From Cyclobacterium lianum (lineage in GTDB: Bacteria; Bacteroidota; Bacteroidia; Cytophagales; Cyclobacteriaceae), in contig NZ_FRCY01000008.1 in the NCBI RefSeq assembly GCF_900143075.1, positions 185,866-249,865 of the forward strand: a stretch of DNA of 64,000 bases. Reading direction: 5' to 3'. Positions 19,301-28,279 of this stretch are shown in pieces. The number at the start of each line of letters is the position of its first letter. The stretch's first letter is position 1. The translations under genes and the position numbers were made by a program. Below the pieces are notes generated by a model that made no database searches, had not been told where the DNA came from, and saw only the letters and a list, made by a program, of their open reading frames with translations.

Positions 19301-20404
19301 CAGCCAAACCTTTAGGCTGCCATTTGTTTGCCTGGTCGTCATCAGCCCCTGGGCTTTTCCGTCCTGACGCAGCTCTTTAAAATAGGTGTCAATTTCCGGA
19401 TGATACCTGGTAGGAATGATATCCCATAATTTTTTGGACAGCAACTCTTCTACGGTATAGCCCAGCAGACGCGCTCCATAATTATTGAAACTCAAAAAAT
19501 TGCCTTCCATGTCATGGGTAAGCATCAGGCCCTGACCGTTTTCAAAGAAGGAACGAAATTTTTCCTCACTTGAACGCAGTCTTTCCTCTTTTTCCTTTTC
19601 TTCACTGATATCCCTGCCAATAGCAAAGATCCATTTGTTTTTTACGTCACCCGTAGCTGTCCAGGAGAAGGTTTTATAGCCGTGTTTCTGGGTTTTCAGG
19701 CGGTGTCTGAAACTGGTGGTAGCGTCCCCCCGGACCAGTTTATCGATTTCCGCCATGGTGCCTTTTACGTCGTCGGGATGGATGTAATCTGAAACAGGCT
19801 TGTCCGACAACTCCTCCTCACCATACCCCAGCAGGGTCTTGAATGCTTTGTTCACTTTGATAAACTTACCGTCGAATCTGATCACGGTAATCAGGTCCTG
19901 AGATATTCCCAAAGCTTTGCTCAAGAGCCGGTCCTCAAAATTTTCCATCCGGGCCCTGATGTAGTCCTGTACTTGAAGCCTCAGCAAGTCCAGATTTTCT
20001 GCAAGGAACTTTGTGGATTCTGGTCGGGAAGACCGCAAGGCTATCAAAAATCCCAATGCACGATCTTCTTCATCTTTGATTGGCATTGCAGCCAGATAGG
20101 ATGCCGGCGCAGATTGTTTTAAAAAATCACTCGCTGCAAATTTCTTGTCATCTTGTAGCTGCAGGGCTTCTCCAAAACCGCTGAGCCCATTCAAAAAGGG
20201 ATATACCCCATCTTCGCGGGAAATATGTCGGTCTGTTTTATCTCCCGACTGCGCTTTGAGCCAGATTCCTTCCTGATCAATGAAGCCAATAAAAACCTGT
20301 TCACATCCGGTCAGCCTTTCCGCGAAAAGCAACATCCTATCGAAAAATCCGTTTTGATTACTTCTAAACTGATAGAAATCAGCTGATTGATATGATTTTT
20401 TCAT
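16307..20404 (-). CDS. Hybrid sensor histidine kinase: GAF, three PAS, GAF, HisKA, HATPase, two receivers, HPt
   Basis: The 1365-residue protein has no signal peptide or membrane helix. Domains in order (approximate residues): GAF 20-155, PAS 160-275, PAS 280-395, PAS 400-520, GAF 530-695, and HisKA with H728 in [11 protein letters not shown]. Then come HATPase 830-945 ([20 protein letters not shown]), receiver 1 around 965-1080 (VILMDLNMP), receiver 2 around 1110-1225 ([13 protein letters not shown]), and an HPt domain from about 1265 with [11 protein letters not shown]. It is thus a full phosphorelay in one chain for soluble cytoplasmic signals. The final output regulator is not fixed by sequence. 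It is convergent with the LytTR gene. Confidence 0.93.
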   Translation of the reverse strand: MKKSYQSADFYQFRSNQNGFFDRMLLFAERLTGCEQVFIGFIDQEGIWLKAQSGDKTDRHISREDGVYPFLNGLSGFGEALQLQDDKKFAASDFLKQSAPASYLAAMPIKDEEDRALGFLIALRSSRPESTKFLAENLDLLRLQVQDYIRARMENFEDRLLSKALGISQDLITVIRFDGKFIKVNKAFKTLLGYGEEELSDKPVSDYIHPDDVKGTMAEIDKLVRGDATTSFRHRLKTQKHGYKTFSWTATGDVKNKWIFAIGRDISEEKEKEERLRSSEEKFRSFFENGQGLMLTHDMEGNFLSFNNYGARLLGYTVEELLSKKLWDIIPTRYHPEIDTYFKELRQDGKAQGLMTTRQTNGSLKVWLYSNTLEKDYQGNCYVIGNSIDITERLRLERSIQNTKELLSQTHKMAKIGGWKFDTEKNSLSWTDITKAIFEVGPDFDPDLEDAFMYYKEGFYRERMQELFALARDYGKAWDEKLKIITGKGKEIWVRTIGEAHIEEGKCIYLFGTIQDIHETVSRENQLIQKEQMLLAISRATDELLSNRNLYEAISKSLELIGKAADVDRVYYWENSFAEDGSVLTSQRFEWSADEVQPQINNPDLQNVPINFFGEFVEPMENNEIFFAILSEMPEDSSTREFLANQNIKSILAIPIFTNTGFWGFIGYDDCKLEREWSQAEISLLKSFANSISNAIDRNILEKNLIESKELAEKASLAKSEFLANMSHEIRTPLNGIIGFTDLLLKTGLTEVQNQYIGIVNQSANTLLNIINDILDFSKIEAGKLELDINKTDIFELAGQATDVVSYQAQNKGVEMLLHLEKDFPRFIFIDDIRLKQILINLLGNAVKFTNEGEIALRIQTIAMLNEKERIVRFEVQDTGIGISEENQQKIFDAFSQEDGSTTKKYGGTGLGLTISNKLLFMMGSELKLESKLDEGSKFFFDINLQTEHGDNIKKTDISFIQRVLVVDDNENNRLILKEMFSLKNIRMEEAVNGFDALQKIEHQEPYDVILMDLNMPYMDGLETVKKIRENFPPHKASCPIMLLHSSADDDFIYRTCKELSIEIKISKPIKINALYNGLAQLNPRQLPANTDNSADNDAVALASDLIVLIAEDNAINMFLAKTIVLKVSPNTKILEATDGQTACEMAQAFRPDIILMDIQMPVMSGHEATRKIKSSPETKDIPIVAITAGNVKGEREKCMESGMVDFVAKPIVEKNIVQIFEKWIKPNHGSNKGEVPVPPSAENGNNASIGSLSKKHFDIDKVIEYIGDEPKVIKDILQLTLNELDQSEKQLTKHFEEQNLPGFNSEGHKLKGSALTAGLSELYEMALTFEELNSFKANGVSDMMEDFTKEMDTVKGLIKNFLKS

Positions 20405-20567
20405 GCTTTATAAAGAGTTAGCGCTATATTATTCTCAATAATAGCCCTTTTGATCTTTCTCCCGAATGAACAAAATTATTTGTTGATGGCAATCATTGAA
20501 ATAGGAATCTATTTTTAAAAAGCCAAAATTCGGATAGCTATAAAATTTCCTTCTAATGCTCTTGTCT

Positions 20568-20597
20568 TTTGTGTACAAATTCGAAAATTTAATTTTA
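20568..20597 (+). promoter_or_regulatory. Candidate Bacteroidota promoter for the GT2 gene at 20627
   Basis: TTTG at 20568-20571 is followed after 18 bp by TAATTTTA at 20590-20597, a 7 of 8 match to TAnnTTTG. Predicted transcription would begin shortly before the ATG at 20627. Spacing and position fit the Bacteroidota sigma-ABfr consensus. Confidence 0.4.
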
Positions 20598-20626
20598 AAT
20601 TCAAATTAGTAAACCTATTTAATCAG

Positions 20627-21808
20627 ATGCTTGATTTAATTTTCTGGATGGCAATCGCCATTGTGTGTTACACTTTTTTGGGATATGGTATGGTGCTTTA
20701 TGCATTGGTAAAACTAAAAAAATGGCTTTCCCCTGATGAAGCTGGCCAAAATCAGGACTTTTTCCCTCCTGTAAGTCTGGTAATTCCCTGTTTTAACGAG
20801 GCGGACATCATACCTGCCAAAGCAGAAAATTCCCTCTCGCTCGATTACCCGGCGGATAAGCTGGAAATTATTTTCATCACAGATGGATCTACCGACAACT
20901 TCAGGGAAGTGTTGGACGAATTTCCGCAGGTCAAATGTATGCACGATAACCGGAGGGGGGGGAAGACAGCAGCGGAAAATCGTGCAATGGCAGCCATAAA
21001 AACGCCGTTCGTGATCTTCACCGATGCCAATACCTTGCTCAATCCGGAAGCCATCGGAAACATGGTCAGGCATTTTAAATCGGAGAAGGTAGGCTGTGTA
21101 TCGGGAGAAAAACGGGTCTTGATGGAAGCGTCTGAAGAGGCCAGCGCCGCCGGTGAGGGCATGTATTGGAAGTATGAGTCTTTTTTAAAACGCTTGGATT
21201 CCGAATTGCATTCAGCAGTGGGTGCAGCAGGAGAGCTGGTGGCCTTCAGGTCTTCGCTCTACGAGACATTGCCGGAAGATACCATTCTGGATGATTTCAT
21301 GCAGTCAATGTTGATCGCCGCTAAAGGTTATAAAATTGTATACGAACCTCAGGCCTATGCCCTCGAAAGTGCCTCTGCCTCGATTAAGGATGAATTGAAG
21401 AGAAAGATCAGGATTAGTGCAGGAGGCTGGCAGTCCATGAAAAGACTTCTTTCAAAGATCAGGCCCTTCAATCAGGGGATGTTATTTTTCCAATATTTTT
21501 CTCACCGGGTGTTGAGGTGGACGATTACCCCTTTTTTATTGATTCTGATTTTTTTTCTGAATATTTCGCTCTGGTCAGCAGGCTTGCTGTACCAGTTGCT
21601 GATGGTGGCTCAGCTTCTGTTTTATTTTGCCGCGGCCCTGGGCTACCTGCTGGAAAACAAAAAGATAAAGGTCAAAATCCTGTTTGTGCCTTTTTATTTC
21701 TGTTTGATGAACTATGCCGTCATTGCGGGTCTGTTCAGGTTTTTACAGGGAAGTCAGAAAAGTACCTGGGAGAAAGCCAGGCGCAGGACCAGCCAGAGCC
21801 GGTCTTAG
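20627..21808 (+). CDS. Membrane glycosyltransferase family 2
   Basis: The 393-residue protein has an N-terminal membrane helix (residues 3-25) and a GT-A domain: VSLVIPCFNEADII, EIIFITDGSTDN, NRRGGKTAAENRAM, the DxD-like VIFTDANTLL, and LPEDTILDDFM. Three C-terminal membrane helices follow. The terminal QxxRW motif is altered to ISAGGWQSM. This is the layout of membrane GT2 enzymes related to poly-N-acetylglucosamine synthases. It lies apart from the main operon, divergent from the hybrid kinase, with a promoter-like element upstream. Product unknown. Confidence 0.87.
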   Translation: MLDLIFWMAIAIVCYTFLGYGMVLYALVKLKKWLSPDEAGQNQDFFPPVSLVIPCFNEADIIPAKAENSLSLDYPADKLEIIFITDGSTDNFREVLDEFPQVKCMHDNRRGGKTAAENRAMAAIKTPFVIFTDANTLLNPEAIGNMVRHFKSEKVGCVSGEKRVLMEASEEASAAGEGMYWKYESFLKRLDSELHSAVGAAGELVAFRSSLYETLPEDTILDDFMQSMLIAAKGYKIVYEPQAYALESASASIKDELKRKIRISAGGWQSMKRLLSKIRPFNQGMLFFQYFSHRVLRWTITPFLLILIFFLNISLWSAGLLYQLLMVAQLLFYFAAALGYLLENKKIKVKILFVPFYFCLMNYAVIAGLFRFLQGSQKSTWEKARRRTSQSRS

Positions 21809-22241
21809 TTGCCTGGATCTGCTCAAAACCTGGCACAGTACAATTTGGTGCGTATTGTTTACTGATTAAAAGCCTGCCCGAATAGGTTTCTATGGTAGCT
21901 GGAAAGTTCCGTTTTCAGCGTTTGATTGTTTTTCCCGATAAACGCAGTTAGTAGTAACCTCAGTGCGATTGTTGGTAAAATAAAAGTCCTGGCAGGACGA
22001 AATGCCTGTAAACCGGGTACTATCCCGTGGAAATTGGGTAGCAATTTATCACTTTGGCGATATTGCCGCCGTTTCCAGCAACAATGCTGACAAAATCCGA
22101 CTACTGACTTTCTTCTCTAAAACCTCTTCGACAAACCGTACTCAGGTAAACAATCCCCGCGGAGGACCTGAAAATTTTTTTAACAGGCAAATAGTCATAA
22201 ATTAACCAATCGATTCAGTAAACTCTAAACCCAACGCTACA
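21809..22241. other. Intergenic stretch without a supported gene
   Basis: These 433 bp separate the exopolysaccharide region from the bicupin gene. Short open frames exist on both strands (for example 21859-22044 minus and 22002-22205 plus), but none shows a recognisable motif or credible start context. No terminator-like hairpin was found by eye. Confidence 0.5.
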
Positions 22242-23021
22242 GTGAAAAGTGTATTGACCTGTCTCCTGATTTTGATAATGAAGTCTGCATTTGCTCAAAA
22301 ATTACCCCATCCTTCTGCCGTATTTGAATGGAACATGTTGCCTGCCGCTACGCAGGGGGCATTGGAAGAGAGAAAATTGCTGGACTGGCCCACAGAGACA
22401 CTGGAAAATTTTGCCGTAGACCATTATGCCCTGGATACTTCTGCCGACACCACACTGGAACCTGGTGCCGAGCGACTGATTTTAGTAACAGATGGCCGCC
22501 TGGCTTTGGATATCAATGGTCGGGATGGTAGTCTGGGAGCGAGGAGCGTGGGCCTGATTCCTGCGGGCATGTATGCACGGTTAACCGCATTAAACGAAAG
22601 GAAGGCGTCTTTCTTTGTCATCTCCTGGGAAACAGACAGAAAAGGACCGGATACCTCCCCATCAGCGCCAGAGCCCCTTTTGTTTGATTATACCGAAATG
22701 GAATTCAAGGAAAACGCACGTGGAGGGAGAAGGAGCATCATGCAGGCTGGTACAAGCAAACTAAATGAGTTGGAAATGCACATCACCACGCTTCGGGAAG
22801 GAGAAAAAAGTCATGATCCCCATGTACACGCCGATGAAGAAATCATTGTGGTCCTTCAGGGTGAGGTGGAAGAGTTGATCAACGGTACCGCCTATCGGCT
22901 GGGTCCCGGTTCTGTAATATACCTGGCTGCGTTTGACCCGCATGGCATACGCAATGCGGGAAGCGGTACCTGCGAATATTATGCTATCCGCTGGATTACG
23001 GATAAAACAGCCCGCCCATAG
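22242..23021 (+). CDS. Secreted bicupin protein
   Basis: The 259-residue product starts at GTG 22242 with a signal peptide (core VLTCLLILIM, ending AFAQ). It contains two cupin-like barrels. The second is clearer, with EKSHDPHVHADEEIIVVLQGEVE and a later LAAFDPHGIRN, giving the usual His/His/Glu plus His metal set; the first (LILVTDGRLALDI) has lost most ligands. The two-barrel layout resembles ureidoglycine aminohydrolase, but a secreted version next to a SusCD locus more likely acts on sugars or binds them. It lies 120 bp before the sigma-factor gene, same strand. Function unknown. Confidence 0.75.
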   Translation: MKSVLTCLLILIMKSAFAQKLPHPSAVFEWNMLPAATQGALEERKLLDWPTETLENFAVDHYALDTSADTTLEPGAERLILVTDGRLALDINGRDGSLGARSVGLIPAGMYARLTALNERKASFFVISWETDRKGPDTSPSAPEPLLFDYTEMEFKENARGGRRSIMQAGTSKLNELEMHITTLREGEKSHDPHVHADEEIIVVLQGEVEELINGTAYRLGPGSVIYLAAFDPHGIRNAGSGTCEYYAIRWITDKTARP

Positions 23022-23049
23022 TGCGTCCGTTCGTAAGCAGGGACTTTTT

Positions 23050-23079
23050 TTTTATTTATCCCGGAAAAAGGTATATTTA
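23050..23079 (+). promoter_or_regulatory. Candidate promoter for the sigma-factor gene
   Basis: TATATTTA at 23072-23079 matches TAnnTTTG at 7 of 8 positions, and TTTT lies 18 bp upstream where TTTG is expected. It precedes the ATG at 23142 by about 60 bp. The upstream element is only a 3 of 4 match inside a T run. Confidence 0.3.
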
Positions 23080-23141
23080 GCAGCAAATGCCAGTACCTTC
23101 AATTCATCCAGACAGCCAAAACCAACCCAAATAGCCAGATC

Positions 23142-23732
23142 ATGGGATTATTGGATAAACATTCGGACGAATCATTGCTCATTTGTCTAAGACAAGGCGA
23201 TGTCAGGGCGTTTGATGAGCTGTACCACAGGTATGCGAGAAAACTCATGGCTTTTTCGCTGACATTTTTTACCGACGAATATCTGGCGGAAGAAGCCGTT
23301 CAGGAAATTTTTGTAAGAATTTGGGAGCGGAGAAAGAAGCTCGATGAGTCCAAATCATTTAAGAGTTACCTCTTTCAGGCCGTGAAATTCTACATGTACA
23401 ATCATATCCGTGACAGGAAGAAGGAATGCTGTCTGGATACGGCGACAAGCCATCATACCCTGGTCAGTCAGGACACCGAAGCCAGGTTGGACTATGAAGA
23501 GCTGGAACAGCTGGCAATGGACATGATCGGGAAGCTGCCAAAGGTGCAGCAGGAAGTTTTTAAACTGAATAAAATGAAGGGCTTGAGCAGTGAGCAGATC
23601 GCCTTACAGATGAACCTCTCCAAACGTACCATTGAACATCACTTGTACCTGGCCTCCAAATCCCTGAAAAAGGGATTGCTGCACCACGCTTCTTTTTCCT
23701 GGGTCATTTTTACGGGCATATATTTTTACTGA
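23142..23732 (+). CDS. ECF RNA polymerase sigma factor (FecI/Bacteroidota type)
   Basis: The 196-residue protein has a region 2 with FDELYHRYARKLMAFSLTFFTD and AEEAVQEIFVRIWERR. Region 4 reads LPKVQQEVFKLNKMKGLSSEQIALQMNLSKRTIEHHLYLA, the helix-turn-helix that reads the -35 element. It matches the sigma-70 family common in Bacteroidota SusCD loci. A FecR anti-sigma gene and a SusC with STN domain follow in the same direction. The inferred circuit is that substrate at SusC releases this factor to drive the locus. A short hydrophobic C-terminal tail (SWVIFTGIYF) is unusual but not rare in this group. Confidence 0.93.
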   Translation: MGLLDKHSDESLLICLRQGDVRAFDELYHRYARKLMAFSLTFFTDEYLAEEAVQEIFVRIWERRKKLDESKSFKSYLFQAVKFYMYNHIRDRKKECCLDTATSHHTLVSQDTEARLDYEELEQLAMDMIGKLPKVQQEVFKLNKMKGLSSEQIALQMNLSKRTIEHHLYLASKSLKKGLLHHASFSWVIFTGIYFY

Positions 23733-23873
23733 GACAATATCCCCATTTTCTACGGAATTAAATTTTGATATTCTGATTTATCCCTAATCTTATATTTAAT
23801 TTGATTATTTCTCGCTTTCCGTTAAGTAAATGTCCGGACTTGTGTTTTATACTGCCAAATCACAATAAACCCG

Positions 23874-24851
23874 GTGGAAAAGAAAGTACTCATCAAATTT
23901 TTAAATGGCACGGCCGATGCTGCGGAGCGTAGCAAGGTGATGCAATGGCTGGAAAAGGACGGATCCAGGGAAAAATTTGATCGTTTGCTTCTGGATCGCT
24001 GGAAAAATGTCGGGGAAGGTGAAGATGATGAGAGGGATTACGAGGCACTTTTAAACAAGATACACGCGCGCATCCTCCGCCCATCCAGATCAATTCGCCC
24101 AAATCCATGGGTCAGGTATCTCAGGGTAGCCGCCTCTGCTTTGTTACTGATGGCCAGCGCCTATTTTTTAAAACAGTCAGCAGAATACACCGAACCTGTT
24201 CCGGTTATCAGCGAAAGGATCATCGAGCGATCTACCAGCGATGGTGAAAAACTTCAACTCACCCTTCCGGACGACAGCAAGGTCACCTTAAATGCCAATT
24301 CTACCCTTTCCTTTTCTTCTCACTACGGCCTCAAAGAACGGGTGGTGCGGCTGTCCGGAGAAGCCTTTTTTGAGGTGGCCAAAGATCCGGAAAAACCATT
24401 CCGCGTAGAGACCGACGGTCATATGACCCGGGCTCTGGGTACCAAATTCAATACCTATGCCAGGTCAGGAAATTTTGCCGTAGCCCTTACAGAAGGGAAA
24501 GTGGCAGTGCAAGGAGCCCAAACCGCGATTGAACTGCAGCCTGGGGAATTGGCCCGGAGTAGCGGCAGCACCACCATCAGCGTGGGGCCATTCGATATGG
24601 ATCAGGTGATCGGCTGGAAAGAAAACACCCTTGTTTTTGACAGAAAACCCCTGACAACTATTCTGGAGGACCTGGAAAGATGGTATGGAGTGGAAATGGC
24701 CGTCGACCCCGGCCTCAATGTCAATCGCCGGGTAATCGGTACTTTTCGCAACAAAAACCTGAACGATGTACTTACCGGTCTGGGATTTTCACTGGGCTTT
24801 GCATTCGATATAGACAACAATACAGTAACCATCTCAAAAAATCGCCTATGA
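23874..24851 (+). CDS. FecR-family anti-sigma factor
   Basis: The 325-residue protein begins at GTG 23874. A cytoplasmic N-terminal part (about 1-80) should bind the sigma factor. One membrane helix follows (about 86-102, VAASALLLMASAYFL), then a periplasmic FecR domain (about 115-215: RSTSDGEKLQLTLPDDSKVTLNANSTLSF, GEAFFEVAKDPEKPFRVET). The C-terminal part (ENTLVFDRKPLTTILEDLERWYGVEM) is of the DUF4974/STN-like type. It would take the signal from the SusC N-terminal domain and hold or release the sigma factor. It lies 141 bp after the sigma gene and 91 bp before susC. Confidence 0.93.
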   Translation: MEKKVLIKFLNGTADAAERSKVMQWLEKDGSREKFDRLLLDRWKNVGEGEDDERDYEALLNKIHARILRPSRSIRPNPWVRYLRVAASALLLMASAYFLKQSAEYTEPVPVISERIIERSTSDGEKLQLTLPDDSKVTLNANSTLSFSSHYGLKERVVRLSGEAFFEVAKDPEKPFRVETDGHMTRALGTKFNTYARSGNFAVALTEGKVAVQGAQTAIELQPGELARSSGSTTISVGPFDMDQVIGWKENTLVFDRKPLTTILEDLERWYGVEMAVDPGLNVNRRVIGTFRNKNLNDVLTGLGFSLGFAFDIDNNTVTISKNRL

Positions 24852-24942
24852 AACAAAAAAACGCAGGACAAAACCTCCATCGCCAAATGAATTGCTTTGC
24901 CCTGCTGATCTTAAAGTGTAAAACTCAAAATCCTTTAAAATT

Positions 24943-27900
24943 ATGAAAAGAAAACTACTGTACCTAATCAAGATGGTATCGAAAAATCTATTGTATGGTT
25001 TGGTGCTTCAATGTTTGTTCATGACTACATTGATGGCACATGAGATCAGTGCCCAAATCAAACCCATTGATGAGTCTTTTGTTCGCCTGAAGCAGGTAGA
25101 ATGGAGGCTTGCGGAAATCTTCCGGGAAGTGGAAGAAAATACAGATTATCACTTCGTATTGCCGGAGGATATTCTGGACAACAGTACTGTGCTGGAACTA
25201 AAAAGCAAAAGGCAGTCGGTCAATGAATTGTTGCTGGATGTTGCCCTGGGGGCGAATCTGAAGTTCAAGCAGGTAGACAATTCCATTTACGTGGCGCAGG
25301 GAAATCAGGCTCCGGAATCAACCATAGAAATTTTAATCGATGAACGCCCCATCACAGGAAGGGTACTGGACGTAAACGGAGAGGGAATTCCGGGTGCCAC
25401 CGTATTGGTAGAGGGCACCACCATCGGTACAGCTACAGATATAGACGGCAACTTTACCCTGGAGGTACCTGACGATGCCATTCTCGTGATTTCCTATATC
25501 GGCTACGAGTCGCAGCGCATAGAGCTGGGCAATCAGGATGAAATCACCGTCACCATGGAGGAAGACCTTTCTTCTTTGGACGAAGTGGTAGTAGTAGGAT
25601 ACGGTACCCAGAAAAAGGTAAACCTCACCGGTGCGGTAAGTACGGTCAGCTCCGAGGATATCGTCAATCAACCAGTAGGGCAAACCTCTATGGCATTACA
25701 GGGAATTGCCCCGGGAGTGACGATCACGCAGAGAAGTGGGCAGCCAGGTGCAGATGGTGGCGCCATCCGTATACGTGGTGTGGGTACCCTGGGAAATCCG
25801 AACCCACTGATCATGGTGGATGGGGTAGAAACCAACCTGAACAATGTAGACCCCAACGAAATTGAAAGCATTTCCATATTGAAAGACGCCTCCTCAGCGG
25901 CCATTTATGGTGCACGTGCTGCCAATGGCGTGGTGCTGATCACCACCAAGAGAGGTGTGGAAGGTGTACGGGTGAATTACAATATGTATGCCGGTTTTCA
26001 GGTCCCTACGCGCATGCCGGAAATTGTAGGAGCCCTGGATCACATGGAACTGGCCAACGAGGCCTTTACCAATGTGGGCAATGACCCGCAATACTCGGAA
26101 GAATTCCTTGCCGATTACCGGGCAGGCATGCCTTCCGATCAGTACCCAGATACGGACTGGCAGGCCCTGACGCTAAAAAATACGGCCTTTATGCAAAATC
26201 ACAATGTAAGCATCAATGCCGGAAGTGAAAAAGCAAGGGTTTTTGGCTCTATCAGTTACCTGGATCAGGATGGTATCATCCCCAACACCGATTTTAACCG
26301 GTTTAACATCAGACTCAATTCCGATGTAAATGTTTCTGAAAAGCTTACCTTATCTACAGATATATTTTTGCGCAGGGCCTATCAGCGGGAACCTTCATCA
26401 GGCACAGGATATGTTTTTCACTGGATGCGCCGTATTCCTGCCAATGAAGTAGGTGTACTGTCCAATGGCAGATATGGCGAAGGCTGGAATGGAGACCACC
26501 CTCTTGCACGCGCCAAAGACGGCGGCCTGCGGACTGAGGAAAGTTTGGATGCCATTCTCAACTTCCGGTTGAATTATAACATCACCGATTGGTTGTCAGC
26601 AGAACTAATGTATGCTCCCAAATTCTGGAACCCGCATACCAAGAGCTTTTCCAATATCACCCAGACCTATGCGAGGGATGGAGTGACTCCTACTCACTTC
26701 GTACCTCAGCGAAATTCGTTGACCGAAAGGTATGATCGCGAATGGTACAACAATATCAGGGCGATTGTCACCATGGACAGGACCTTCAATGAAGTCCATA
26801 CGCTGGGTATCACCGCCGGATACCAGCAGGAGGACCAGACCAACAAGTGGATTTCAGCTTACCGGGAGGTGTTTCCACTTCCCCAGTACCAGCAGATCAA
26901 TGCCGGGAACCGGGCCAATGAGCAAACCGGAGGTGCGGCTTCTCACTGGGCCCTGCAATCGGTTTTTGGCCGGGTCACATACAACTACGATGAAAGATAC
27001 CTGCTTGAAGGAAACGTACGTCGTGATGCTTCTTCCCGTTTTGCAGAAGGAAATCGGGTAGGGGTTTTTCCTTCCTTTTCTGCCGGGTGGCGAATCTCTG
27101 AGGAGGCTTTTATGCAAGGCAATTCCGGAGTTATCGATCAGTTGAAGTTGAGAGCCAGCTGGGGTCAATTGGGTAACCAAAATATAGGTTTGTATCCCTT
27201 TGCGGCATTTATGTCCCTGGGAGGTGGTGCGCAGGACTATGTATTTAATGGAGCGAATGCACCCGGAGCCGCTTTGAACAGCATGGCCAACTCTTCCATC
27301 CAATGGGAGCTGACCGAAACCACCGACATCGGTTTGGATTTTAACCTTTGGGGCAAACTGGATGTAGCGGCGGACTATTACATGAGAAGAACAAAAGACA
27401 TTCTCCTTCCCCTGAATATTCCTCAAACTATCGGTTTGACAGAACCATATCAAAATGCAGGGGAGGTAATTAATAACGGTTATGAGCTGATGCTCAATTA
27501 CCGCAATAAAGTCGGAGACCTGAATTACAGCGTGATGGTCAACTATTCTGATGTAAGGAATGAAGTTATCGACATGCGGGGAATTGAACAGACCGGCCTG
27601 ACCGTAAACCGGGAAGGATATCCGATCGGATCCTTTTTCGGATACATCTCTGAAGGCCTGTTTCAGACACAGGAAGAGGTTGACAACCATGCCGAACAGT
27701 TTGGCGATATTGCACCCGGAGATATCAAATATCGTGATGTGGACGGAGATGGTATGATCAATGACCGGGACCTGGCCGTGATCGGTAGCCCGATTCCGCG
27801 CCATACCTTTGGTCTGCGGCTCAATGCAGATTATAAGGGCTTCGACTTCTCTCTGTTTTTGCAGGGAGTAGGCAAAGCCGATGGCTACCTGTTTGGACAA

Positions 27901-28266
27901 GGTATCATGCCTTTTTACCTGGGAGGCACCGTCCAGGAGCAGCACAAGGATCGCTGGACTCCGGACAATACCGATGCATCCTTTCCCAGGCTGGCCTGGA
28001 ACCGAACCAATAATGAGCAAAATTCAAGTTTTTGGATGCGCAATGCCGCTTATCTGAGGGGTCAGAATGTACAGGTGGGGTATTCTCTTCCACAGGATGT
28101 TCTTGACCGGCTAAACATTCAGCGGGCACGCATTTACCTGAGCGGTAGAAACCTCTTTACCATCACGGATTTCTACGAAGGATACGATCCCGAGGCACCC
28201 GTGAGCAATGGGGGATGGTATCCGCAAATGACGACTTATACCATGGGCTTGAATGTTAACTTCTAA
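24943..28266 (+). CDS. susC: SusC-like TonB-dependent outer-membrane transducer with STN domain
   Basis: The 1107-residue protein has a signal peptide (about 1-38) and an STN domain (about 44-125, AEIFREVEENTDYHFVLPEDIL). A carboxypeptidase-regulatory-like domain follows (about 132-205, ITGRVLDVNGEGIPGATV), then the DEVVVVGYGTQKK segment that starts the plug, and a 22-strand barrel ending in aromatic GLNVNF. SusC proteins import oligosaccharides with TonB energy; the STN domain marks a version that also signals to a FecR protein, here encoded just upstream. The barrel ends overlap the region before the SusD start at 28280. Transported substrate unknown. Confidence 0.95.
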   Translation: MKRKLLYLIKMVSKNLLYGLVLQCLFMTTLMAHEISAQIKPIDESFVRLKQVEWRLAEIFREVEENTDYHFVLPEDILDNSTVLELKSKRQSVNELLLDVALGANLKFKQVDNSIYVAQGNQAPESTIEILIDERPITGRVLDVNGEGIPGATVLVEGTTIGTATDIDGNFTLEVPDDAILVISYIGYESQRIELGNQDEITVTMEEDLSSLDEVVVVGYGTQKKVNLTGAVSTVSSEDIVNQPVGQTSMALQGIAPGVTITQRSGQPGADGGAIRIRGVGTLGNPNPLIMVDGVETNLNNVDPNEIESISILKDASSAAIYGARAANGVVLITTKRGVEGVRVNYNMYAGFQVPTRMPEIVGALDHMELANEAFTNVGNDPQYSEEFLADYRAGMPSDQYPDTDWQALTLKNTAFMQNHNVSINAGSEKARVFGSISYLDQDGIIPNTDFNRFNIRLNSDVNVSEKLTLSTDIFLRRAYQREPSSGTGYVFHWMRRIPANEVGVLSNGRYGEGWNGDHPLARAKDGGLRTEESLDAILNFRLNYNITDWLSAELMYAPKFWNPHTKSFSNITQTYARDGVTPTHFVPQRNSLTERYDREWYNNIRAIVTMDRTFNEVHTLGITAGYQQEDQTNKWISAYREVFPLPQYQQINAGNRANEQTGGAASHWALQSVFGRVTYNYDERYLLEGNVRRDASSRFAEGNRVGVFPSFSAGWRISEEAFMQGNSGVIDQLKLRASWGQLGNQNIGLYPFAAFMSLGGGAQDYVFNGANAPGAALNSMANSSIQWELTETTDIGLDFNLWGKLDVAADYYMRRTKDILLPLNIPQTIGLTEPYQNAGEVINNGYELMLNYRNKVGDLNYSVMVNYSDVRNEVIDMRGIEQTGLTVNREGYPIGSFFGYISEGLFQTQEEVDNHAEQFGDIAPGDIKYRDVDGDGMINDRDLAVIGSPIPRHTFGLRLNADYKGFDFSLFLQGVGKADGYLFGQGIMPFYLGGTVQEQHKDRWTPDNTDASFPRLAWNRTNNEQNSSFWMRNAAYLRGQNVQVGYSLPQDVLDRLNIQRARIYLSGRNLFTITDFYEGYDPEAPVSNGGWYPQMTTYTMGLNVNF

Positions 28267-28279
28267 ACAGCAGGAACCA

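Noticed and set aside
21859..22044. Minus-strand 61-codon frame as a possible gene remnant
   Set aside because: The translated sequence looks somewhat protein-like but no family can be recognised, so I do not annotate it.
26854..28020. Long minus-strand frame of 388 codons opposite susC
   Set aside because: It is antisense to a clear SusC barrel and has no motif; a shadow frame due to codon bias.
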